Shown here: positions 48,401 through 58,700 of the stretch, in pieces
How positions within the stretch are numbered: the stretch's first letter is position 1
Layout: each line of letters starts with the position of its first letter
Source: Crossaster papposus
Taxonomy: Eukaryota > Echinodermata > Asteroidea > Velatida > Solasteridae
DNA: 64,000 bases
Direction of reading: 5' to 3'
NCBI GenBank assembly: GCA_037893245.1
Contig: JBAIAA010000237.1
Coordinates: 496,001 to 560,000 of the forward strand
Notes under the pieces: generated by a model
What the model was told of the DNA's origin: nothing
The model's database searches: none
The model's input: the letters and a program-made list of their open reading frames with translations, nothing else
Program-made: the position numbers and the translations under genes

Positions 48401-50862
48401 TGTCGCTGAGTTCAACCCGTGTCGCTGAGTTCAACCCGTGTCGCTGAGTTCAACCCGTGTCGCTGAGTTCAACCCGTGTCGCTGAGTTCAACCCGTGTCG
48501 CTGAGTTCAACCCGGGTGGATGAGTTCAACCCGGGTGGATGAGTTCGACCCGGGTGGATGAGTTCGACCCGGGTGGATGGGTTGATGAGTTTAAACAGGT
48601 TGAGAGGCTGTAGTGTAATTTGAAAAGGTCATTAGGGTTAAGCAAACGACCATTCGGTCTCAAAAGCAATTCTCCTTCTCGCAGTTACAGATTACAGGAC
48701 CCGACAGAGCTGGTTGCCCTCCAGACCAACGAGTGGGATCCTCTACTGGATTGGATCAACGAGAGGTACAAGGTTGAAATGTCCTCGTCAACCTCCATCG
48801 CAGGGCCTCAGATACCTGATGCCACCAGGCAGACCCTGGGCCACCACCTGGAGACTCACACTGATTGGGCACTTGTAGGTAGGATCATAATCCAAAATAA
48901 ATTGGCAAATACCATAATGCTGAACTTACTGGTAATGATTCTGAAACCAAGCATTCCTCGAAAACACCCTAGTCACTGTATCTCACAAGCCTAAAAAAAA
49001 AAACTGCTGAGAGAACACAATGAGAAGAAATTACGGTTTTAGAGGTATTAGGAAATCCCCAAGATAATATCCTTGGGTATTCCCACAGAATGAGGCAGGG
49101 ACTAAAAACCCAATCCACATATTGGCCCAGGCGAGATTCGAACCCGGGTCGTGGTTTGGGAAGGTGAGGAATGAACCTCTATGCCAACCTGACTCCTTCT
49201 CTTTTTATGCCTGCGTTAGGCAATTTTTTGTTCCATTCTCTTTTAAATCCGCAATTATTAAAGAAATCCGTAAAAAAAAGGTTGGAAGTTTTAACACAAC
49301 CTTTTCAACCTCTGTTGAAAGTCTTCAGTAAGGGCCCAGTCACACCGGGCTTGCGACCAGGTTACGACCTAGCTGCGACCGGAAAATCGCGGGCAAATCG
49401 TACAAAGAGCGTGCGACTGGTCGCAGAGGTCGTCTGTCATCGCAACAGCAAAATCAGTCGCAGCAAGGTCGATGGTCATGTTCAAAACTTCTGACCTGCG
49501 ATTCCAAATCGTAAGAGGTTGCAGACAGGTCTTACATGGTCGTACCACCAGTCGTGGATGGTCGCGGGTCCCACAGTCGCACGATTAGTCGTGCAACTGG
49601 TTGTAGGTATATACACGACTGATCGTGCGAGTGGTCGCAGGTATACACGATTGCTCAGACGATCGATCGTGGGTGCCTGGGACTAGTCGCACAATTACCT
49701 ACGACTGATTTTGCGATTGATCTCCAATTGCTTGTGATCGCACGATCAAGCGTGCCACCAATCGTACATACCAGTCCTAAGAGCAATCACAGCATACGAC
49801 CGCTATGCGGAGATCGTCGCAAACATTGGCGATTGGTAGTATCTCTGCCAAATCGCACCAATCGCACGATCCAGAAATCGTACGATCTGGTGTGACTGGG
49901 CCTTTAACAAACCATTTTCCACCCTTCTATAATCTAATTTTAGAATGAGGGTCGTATTACCACCAAGGTCCTCTTAATCCCTAAGACCCTCTTAATCCCC
50001 AAGGCCATCTCAAAAAAAAGAAAGATGTTTTCCAACCCAAGTAATAGGATTACTTGGGTTGGTGTTTAAAAGGCTGGTATCGTAATGGGTTCACATCTGA
50101 TAGTTTTTTTTTACATAATCTAAACTTTGCATTTTATGTAATACAAATTCTCAACTTGTTGCTGTTTTCTTTTTGTTTTGTGTGGACAGGCTATGAAAGT
50201 GCAGTGACCTCACTGAAATCCGTGGTCCTGACCTTTGCCCTGATGGACAGGCGGTTAAGCGTAGAGAAGGCTGTCAATCTGTCGCTGCTTGAAACGGAGT
50301 TTCAGGTGAGAATTAGAGCCTGAAAGTTGACCCCTGGTGGCGCGCTTCCGAACCCCTCGAATAGGAAAATCAGCGTGCCAAAGTTGATGAAATTAGTTTT
50401 GGGGCACAGTGATTTCTTGAGAAAATCACCTTTGGAAAAGGCCTTTGTAAAATTGTTACTGGCATCTCAATTTATGAACACTTAAAATATTGTGCCAAAA
50501 ATTGATCCCTTACTTCTGAAAAATCTAAAATACATGTGGAATCGGATCACTCGCACTGTTTAATATTTTGACCTTGTAAAATTTGCGGTTGTATTTCGCT
50601 TTTGAACGATTTCGGCCCTCGAAGGCCGGAGTTTTTTGTCTCAGAAAATTATGAAAAGGCCGGAATTCTGGCAATTGCCGGAAGTCCGGTATTCCCTGTT
50701 TATACTTCCATTCTTTGTTTTCAGACTGCGAGGTGGGGCAGTGTGGAATGGGCGCACGACGTGGAGATAGCTGACCTGAAGGCACGCGTCGCGGCGGCTT
50801 CACTCTTCACCCAGTTGGTATTGGGGTCGCACGAGGTCAAACAAAAAACGGTTCAGCATTGA
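45461..50862 (+). CDS. ATPAF2: ATPAF2 (ATP12), mitochondrial F1-ATPase assembly factor (6 exons)
   Basis: ATPAF2/Atp12 is a matrix chaperone that binds the F1 alpha subunit during ATP synthase assembly. Exons are 45461-45563, 45893-46083, 47098-47195, 48685-48878, 50190-50305 and 50725-50862. All have GT-AG borders and consistent phases, giving 279 aa (human about 289). Exon 1 encodes a basic, hydrophobic, acid-free leader ([20 protein letters not shown]...), as expected of a mitochondrial presequence, and ends one base into the Glu codon of ERKRFYKN. Conserved stretches include [20 protein letters not shown] (residues 75-85), [25 protein letters not shown] (146 on), SSSTSIAGP and WGSVEWAHD near the C terminus. 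Intron 3 is almost filled by a 19-bp minisatellite, intron 2 holds a TTAA element, and intron 4 holds a SINE fragment and another inverted-repeat element. The gene converges with DRC3. Confidence 0.95.
46172..46406. mobile_element. TTAA family 2 MITE in ATPAF2 intron 2
   Basis: Reverse orientation, ends CAGTTCGCGC and GGCGCGAACTGG, TTAA at 46168-46171 and 46407-46410. Confidence 0.85.
47360..48600. repeat. 19-bp minisatellite filling ATPAF2 intron 3
   Basis: About 65 units of GAGTTCAACCCGGGTGGAT and variants. Homogenised blocks are visible: GTGGAC units at about 47750-48000, GTGGGC units, and a CCCGTGTCGCT block at about 48398-48510. It occupies most of a 1,489-bp intron. Long open frames here are artefacts. 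Confidence 0.95.
49040..49195 (-). repeat. tRNA-derived SINE fragment in ATPAF2 intron 4
   Basis: Minus-strand box B (complement GATTCGAACCCGG) with the body GGCAGGGACTAAAAACCC, as at 63670-63960. Confidence 0.7.
49329..49906. mobile_element. TAAGGGCCCAGTCACACC element, complete
   Basis: Ends TAAGGGCCCAGTCACACCGG / TGGTGTGACTGGGCCTTTA are inverted. The 578-bp interior is made largely of GCGAC/GTCGC and TCGTACGA-like motifs in both orientations. No transposase. It lies in ATPAF2 intron 4. Confidence 0.8.
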
Positions 50863-51034
50863 CTGGGTGACATAGAGTAGCCATCTTATGATGTAAATGT
50901 GCATTGGACGTTAGCTTGTGAACAGAATTTAGTTTGATTGTTGTGTTGCAGTAAAAAAAACCAGGCAGGACATGTATTGGAAGTCGTGAATTTGGTGATA
51001 GTTTGAAGTGTTTGGCACTTTTTTGGTGGCGTTT

Positions 51035-51430
51035 TATGGCGGTTAAGAGCACGCGGACTTAAGCTCTGGTGTTTCTAATCAGCAGAGTGTGGGTTCGAGT
51101 CCCTGTCTTGACATGTGTGTCCCTAAGCAAGGCACTTGACCACTTTTGCTTTGTCCTTCGGATGGGACGTAAAGCTGTAGATCCCGTGTGTTGTGTAATG
51201 CACGTAAAAGAACCCAGTAACACTTATCGCTAAGAGGAGGGGTTTGCCCCGGTGTTCTTGGCAGTGGCTGCAAAGTGCACCACAGCACCTTGTAAAAAAA
51301 ACTCACAAAGGTGCTACATAATGGGTCTCATAAACTTCATTAACCTGTCTTTAAAAATCACAGAGCGCCTTGAGTACCAGTCTTGGTAGATACGTGCGCT
51401 ATATAAGAACTGCTTATTAATATTATTATT
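51035..51430 (+). repeat. Full-length tRNA-derived SINE
   Basis: Box A-like TTAAGAGCACG, box B GGTTCGAGTCC (51092-51102), body GTCCTTCGGATGGGACGTAA and AACACTTATCGCTAAGAGGA, and the AGCGCCTTGAG ... GCTATATAAGAACTG end with an ATT tail. It lies in the presumed ATPAF2 3' region. Confidence 0.85.
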
Positions 51431-51641
51431 GTAGTTCTGGACACTGTTTTTATTGTATATCCTCCCTGTTACTGCACTTTTTTATGAGGGAGGGGGCATG
51501 GCATATTTTTAAAGCTTATTTAAGCATTTGCAAAATAGTACATTATTACTGCACATACCAAATTTTGTCATAAGAATTTTATGTAATTACAAATTCACAC
51601 TTGTATCCGTTTAATTTTTTTCTTCTGAAAGTAAAGCAACC

Positions 51642-51647
51642 TTTATT
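51642..51647 (-). promoter_or_regulatory. Candidate DRC3 polyadenylation signal
   Basis: AATAAA on the minus strand about 1.1 kb after the DRC3 stop codon. A plus-strand AATAAA at 51736-51741 could serve ATPAF2, so the two transcripts may overlap at their 3' ends. Motif only. Confidence 0.3.
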
Positions 51648-52748
51648 GAAACACAAATAGTGCAGTAAATTTTTGGACGGAATACTTTTTGTACAAAGAT
51701 GTAAAATATACACAGTTTTGTCATCTGATTGGCAAAATAAACATATGTACATATTTATCCAAAAATTGTAATTGGTCATGTTCTTTAAAACTAATCTTTG
51801 TGAAAACGGGAATGCCAAAAATAAATGATACATACACATTTAAACCTCAACTGGGAATTAAGCCAGTTTCATTTTCTGTATTCAGTGGAACCATGAGCTT
51901 CAGAATGTCTTTAAAAATTAAAATAATATACCTCATGTTTCCGGCACTATCTCTACACATCACCGTGAGCTTATTCACATCACTGTGAGGACACGTCTAA
52001 AATACACTAGTGTCACTTTCTCCCTGTCGGTAGGTACTACAGCTGGTATTCATGTCCCCAAGCAATTATCAGCTGTTATCAGCTACTTCGAGGTTGAATC
52101 TCTGTGTTAAAATGCCTGACTTGTGAGGTTACTGCCCCTGTGCAAGGATGCCACAGACCAAGTTGAACCTCTAAGTGTAATCTAACACTATTTGTGAGGT
52201 CACCGCCTCTGTGTGAGGGCATCTCAAATATCTCAAATGTCTCAATGCAAACAAATGTCTCTGTCATTACAACAGTATCCGTTCACATCCCCATCAATAT
52301 TCCCCCCCCCTAAAAAAAAAACTTTTTCCTGAATCTCAAGTTTAAACCTCAAAATGGCTAAAATGTGCTACAGCTTGTTTTTTATGTCCCCATGAAATTC
52401 TTCCAGTATCAGCTGTTTTGAAGTTGAACCTCGGTGAGGATACCACTAAAATGCTCAATCAGTGTATCAACTATTCCACAGTTGACCCTCATAAGTGTAT
52501 CACCCTATTTGGGAGGTCGCCTCAAATGTTTTAACACGTCTGTCATTGCAACAGTATCCCCATCATATCCCCAAATCAACTATTGCCTAAACCTCGCATG
52601 TGAACCTCATCCCGAACTGACCCCATCTGCGAGGTTATCGCCTCTGTGTGAGGACATCACTAAAAACAATGCTTAACAAGTCTCTAACAGTTTATCATAA
52701 TCCCTGAACCTCATGATCAACCTCGCACGTAAGATCACTTGCAGCCCC

Positions 52749-55700
52749 TCACATGCCCGTCTGGAGGTCCAAGTTGTCAAGCTCATCTCTGAGGTGATCG
52801 ATGAAGTTGTTGATCTCCTTGACGCGGTCCCGGTTCCTTGTCACTTCCTCCAGCTGATGGATGCGCTCCATCAGCGCAGCCAGCCAGCCGTTGGCTCGTT
52901 GGATGAGGTCGTCCTCGCGGTTGTCAATCTTGAGCATGTGGGTGTCGTGTGAGGCGCTGACGGCGTTAGTGATGGTGTCTTTGTCTACCAAGAGCTGTGG
53001 GAAAGAATGAAGACATTGTTATTTGAAATTGAAATTGTTAATAGAAACGCTGTTGTGAGATGCACCACACGCAAGGCTTTAAGGCATTCCTTTACTGGAC
53101 AGTACACTAGAAAGATATTTAACCAGTTCGCGCCGGAGGCGTATACACGTAAAGTTTTTCCGAGATTAAAAACGGATGACACATACACAGGCCATGAGCA
53201 AGGCCGAAAATGTCTGTCAGCAGTGAGCAAAACTGGAAGTGTCATAGGTGTGCTTCATGGTAAAATCAGCCTGAACCCGCCTCGGATCAAGTTTTGTTTA
53301 AAAAAAATCCTGCGCCTCGGCTCGGTGAATGTTACGATAATCCCGGCGCGAACTGGTTAAAAGGTGTGGTTGAAAGGAAACTAACCTAATGTTTACGAGA
53401 AAAGACTGGGAAAATTAAGTACTCCCCACTGGGGTTGCAAAGGATGTGTCAATTAAGCCAGCTAGATTCTCTCTAACGGCCCGTTCTCGTAAATGTAATA
53501 TAGATCTCAGTGCGTCATTATATGCCTTGTATATGCCACCTACCAATCGGAGTTCCTCCGGTATCTCGTCGTCCAGCTCATTCTTGACGTACTTCTCCAG
53601 GGTGATGATGGCAATCTCCAGGATTCTCTCGTGATGGACATTCTCCAGGTCGCGAATCTGAGAAATCGTGCTTCAATAGTCAAGGACTCAACGATGACTT
53701 ACTTAGGTCATGCGGGTGATCAATTAATCCACCAATCAGACGGCGAGGATTTATTCAGGTGTTGTATAATGTCCAACGTTTACGTCTGAATTTACAGAAT
53801 TGTCACCTTTTAAATAATAAATATTCATGAAGTACATGTACTGTATTCTGAAAGGATATAGCCCTTGGACCTGCTCCACAAATACAGCCACCATGTCAGC
53901 CATCGCTCGCTCAAAATCTTTGATTGTGTCCTGCCAAAAAAAAAAAAAAAGTTACTAGCTCAAGAGTTATACAATGTATGTTGTCTGTAGCTGGTTGCCG
54001 GCAGGAATTTCCTAAGCTGCAAGACGCTAGGCAAAGATATTTCATATTTGAATAAGAATTGGTCCGAGTTAGGCTGTGTCTGAATAACTTGGCTACGGTT
54101 TGAAGTTACACACAAGTCTATCATAGACTCGTGTATAAACTGTTGGTTTCATGAAATGACAAAAACTGATTTTTCTGCAAAAGGTATGTCCCGAAATAAA
54201 CGCAATTGAAGTCAAGCAGTTTGCAGTTAAAAATGTTGACAAATGTTGCTTTGTCAAGAAACGTATGCTTTGTTCTTTAAGTCTTTAAGTCTTTATTAAT
54301 TAATCAGTAAATTAACAAAGAATGTTTACACTTTGTGTACTTTGTGAAAATACGCACATCTCTTTTACACTTCGTGGGAACAGTAACACGCAGATGCCTT
54401 CGGCCTTTTGAAGTTTTGAGTTTTGTACGTGGGATATGAAAAAATGTCAATTCTACTACATGTACTTCCATACTATTTCTTTATAAAAATATAGTTAGTA
54501 GGCATACCAAAGATTACAAATATAAATTAATCTGGAAAAAAAATCACACATTATTAATTATTTTGCACTTTTCTCCACTATGCTCTTTCCCAGTTCCGTC
54601 TCGATTTTCCAAAACTCCTCACAAATGTTTGTTTACGATAATTAAGAAAGTTAACAATATTTAGCCTCGAATTGTTCTTTGTGTCAAATGTGTTTATATG
54701 GCCAGCAAATTTTGTTTTCTCGATTTTCCTGGTTTTTGTCACTTTGTGAAAACAGCGACGAAATACAGATGCTATGCATGTATAATCCCATATACCTCTA
54801 GCTGGTCGACTAGCTGTAGCTCGTATCCCATCAGTGTGTCCCACAGTTTATTCACCTCCTGGTTGAACTCGGTCACCTTGTCCTCCAGCATCTTAGGATC
54901 GCTCATCATAGCAAAGTCTGCAAACGCCTGTCAATGGTATAAGACAGGGTAATAAACAGGGTTGTAGTTGTAGCGACCATCGCAAGTCCTTGAAAGTCTG
55001 TCCCAAGTCAATAACATAACAAGCAGTCCCTCGATCTAAAGTTCTCACCCGAAACAAACTGAGCTAAAAAAAAAAAGACTATGAAATCACTATTTCTGTC
55101 GTAGTGTCATTTTGGTTAATGTTTCGAAAAATTGGTCTTGTTGCAATATGGAAACTTGCATGTGATGGTGATATTTAAAGGGAGGATACACCATTGGTAA
55201 TTGCTTGAATTATCATGAATGGGTGGATTTTTTTTGGGGGGGGGTTGTGTTTTATAGTAAATATCGTTTAACTGACCTGTCATGGATGCTGAAAAAAAGA
55301 AAAAAAACGGCATTCGTTTTCAACCGGCATCAGGCAGTGGTTCTTATGTTGTTCTTGCTTTTTTCGCGATCGCCGTCCGGCTTTCAAAATTATTCGTAAC
55401 AATTACAGGATATCTAGCGCAATCATTTTGCTGGATGCCTACAATCATTATTTACTTTCAAAATAAGTAAGATATTTCTAAATAATTCGGTAGTAAAAAA
55501 TGTCGGTATCTGCAAATGGTGTATCCTACCTTTAAGGTCACATGCATGACCCAAGTTTGATCGCAATTGGACGTCTAGTCAGGTAAGGGACAGTTTTGTA
55601 AGGATAAAGTTTTGTAAGGATAAAGTTTTGTAAGGATAAAGTTTTGTAAGGATAAAGTTTGCTGTGAATGGAAGTCTTTGATTTCTAAATACTTTAAGTA

Positions 55701-58700
55701 CCTTTTTCTTGTATTTATTGAAGTCCTGGATCTTAGTGATGCCCATGTCTTCGTTCTCAATCTTGGCCTCCTGGACGCAGGTGTAGAATTCCTTCACCTC
55801 TCGCTGCCTCTTGGCGTGCTCCGCCAGGCCGTGGGTAAAGACCTGCTTGCAGATGGCTACCATCTTCTCCTTGAAGGTGTTGGAGTGAGTTAAAGGCAAG
55901 TGAATATAAAATATTTGCAAACAAAACAAAACAAAACTACCAAATTATCATGAGATACCTAATTGGCCTGTTTGTGAGTGACAGTCTAAATCATCCTGTA
56001 AAATTATGGCACCTGGTGTGCCGTCATTTTCAAGAAAAGTGTTATTTTTATTAAAAACTGGCTTCTTTCAAATATTACTCAAATTTACCAATTTACCAAA
56101 CAATAAATTCCCCAACATTTCTAAATTGCTCAGTTTCATCAAGTGGGGTCTGGGAACCGCATTACAAGAAAAGAAAAAAAGTTGTCATGGTTTGTTTCAC
56201 CATCTATGACCCAGTGTTGTATTCAAGTCCTTTTACAAGTCCAGTCACAAGTCCTTTCATAAAGCCAGTCGCAAGTAACTGGTTTAACAATGACAAAGGA
56301 ATGCTTTTGTTAACAGTTCATCTGAATAGCTAGTGACTTGACTTGAGACTGAAGGACTTGTGATGGACTCGCAGGGACTCGAATACAACTCTGCTATGAC
56401 CTTCAAACAAGTCACGTGTAATAATATTTGGGGATCAAAGGGTTAGGATGGTCGGGATGGGTAGGGGGAGCTGAGCAACTCCCTACTTCATAAAGTATCC
56501 CATATGACCTGCGTCACAAAGAGCCTCTCCTAATCAAACTCCTATCTGCTTGGCTTCATGTGCCGATCCCTGTTGCGAACAGAAAGCAGAGGTGTGAAGG
56601 CGGGTTTCTGGCGCCTCAAAACCAGATTGCTCTGGGCGGGAGGGGCTCATCAACCTTGGATGGTAGCTCTCCTAGGAGAAGGAAAACTCTGATTTAAAAC
56701 CCGGGGAGAGGGGGCCCGTTATCCCTGCTAGGAAACCCTTCTAGGAGACGGTGTACTCTGACCACAAATCCCCAAACCAGGCAGCAGTGGTTTGGTACCC
56801 CTTCATGGCAGATGAACTACTGGTTGGTCAATGGCATGGTTGGAACTACCTCAGTGGAAGGGGTTCTCTTTCTTCTGAGCACTGCGGGGCAGTTCTTGTG
56901 TTCTCCAGCTGTCGAGCCCAGGCTCTCCGCTGGATACAGACCACTGGAACCCAGAGAGTGTCGCTACTTCTGCGCAACGTATGCTGCACTATAAACACAT
57001 GGCGCAGGCCTTCGGGATCAGGCTGAGGTGCTTCGAAACTCAACCCCCCGATAGTCTTACTCGTTAGCGAGTGACAGCCTATATATATTATATACATATC
57101 TAACACCCCCAATCCATTCATTTCGGAAAACTACAACAAAAGCAAATATTAGGGATAATTGTAAGCAAAATTCAATCGATCTCTTGCTGTGCTCTGTTGT
57201 CAGATGTTTAAGGGCCTTATGGTGGCTGTCTACATGCCATCGACTCGACCACGTTGTCGCCGCGTCCTTCGCAATTGTGACCTGCTCCCACGAAAACGGC
57301 GTAAAGTCGCGCTATGCTAGAGTTATGATTGAAAATAGCCGATTTGACAGTGGGGAATCGTTTTCGGTTTTTGGCATGATACAATTCCCACATATGTTTT
57401 CTTTCGAACTAGAAACAAATCTAAATTTGATTTTACTGAGCGTACCCAAGAAGTAAAATGTAGCGAAATTAATGAAAATATGATAATATATCATGATAAA
57501 ATGATCGTATTTTTCCATCAAAAACCACGGCATTAATACATCCCCTACCCAATAAATTATATATCATTTTATAGCTAAGAATTCAAGGAATCTGGAAATA
57601 CCGATATCTCAAAATATCAAAATGTCAACTTTACTCTGATTTCGTGGAAGCAGGTCACAATTCAGCTTCTCAGCTGCCAGTAAGGATGATTAGCCCCCTA
57701 TTATTTGTATTTTATTATGTTAAGCATGCAGTCACTTGTAATGCAAAGGATATACAGCCAGGAGTTCATCGACACCAGGTAGGGCAGCCAGCTTGGGTGC
57801 CTCTGGGTCATCCAGGAACATGCTGTCAAAGAGGTAGGGGCCGTCGAGATTCTCAACGTAGGCATCCTGAGTACATACAAACGTTATAGATTCAGCAAGT
57901 CGGCAGAGACTTAGGATGTGATTTTAGAATAAGTTTGAGCATGACTGTAGTCCACAAGTATTTTTGCCTATAACACGGCACACTTTAATTGGTACCGGGA
58001 GTCAGATTTACAATTAGAGGTAGGCTACACCATTTGCAGATATCAAAACCTTCTACTATCAAATGTGACCGGCTCTACAAAAAGGTGTATTAAGTCGCGT
58101 TATGCACTATCATGTAATGGCCTGCTCAACGTTGAGAGGGTAAACATTTCATCAAAATGTGATTTTAATTTTTTGTCACGAAGAACATCTTTAATACCTA
58201 CAGTTTCAGGTTTCATTTAAAGAAATGTTGATTTTGATGAATAAAGTGGAAAAAACAAACATTTTGTGTGCATCGTTCTGTTGTAGTACAACAGAGCCGG
58301 CTATTTCAAAGCCTGTTTTCTCAGTTGTGTAATTTTGACTTCGAAAAAGTAATCAATATGTAAACACGTTATGTCTCCAAAATGAGAGCCTATGGAGCTC
58401 TATTATATACCAAATGAAAGCTTACGTTGTGGGCTTTCTAACCATGTATATAACTAAATTTAATATTTTGGCGACATAATACACCTTTTTGTTGAGCCGG
58501 TCACAAATTATTAAGGAATATCTTACTTATTTGAAAGTAAATAATGATTATATGCATCCAGCCTAAATATCCTGTACTTTGTTCCGAAAAATTGAATTTT
58601 ATAAAATGTTCAGACCTTAAATCATGCACTGTGATGGGTCAATTTTTCAAGGGGCCTACTAGAATCATATGTGACCCAGCGCGAGTAAATGAGACACTTT

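Larger units (their letters stand above)
55877..57753 (-). other. U12-type AT-AC intron in DRC3
   Basis: The minus-strand intron begins ATATCCTTTGC at 57753, the AT-AC U12 donor consensus, and ends AACAC at 55877. A CCTTTAAC branch-site match (55896-55889) puts the branch A about 13 nt before the acceptor. Joining GT to C gives ELLAVFKEKM, the same length as the vertebrate ELLETYKDKF segment. The nearby GT-AG choice would delete the three residues VFK in frame. The intron is 1,877 bp and contains a hAT-like element (56212-56393) and a GTGACC element (57277-57658). Confidence 0.85.

Noticed and set aside
53657..53871. GT-AG version of the short DRC3 intron
   Set aside because: It drops the conserved VQGLISQ segment, while the AT-AC version restores it and has all the U12 signals.
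56400..57120. LINE or other retroelement coding region
   Set aside because: No reverse transcriptase or endonuclease motif in any frame; kept only as an unclassified repeat.
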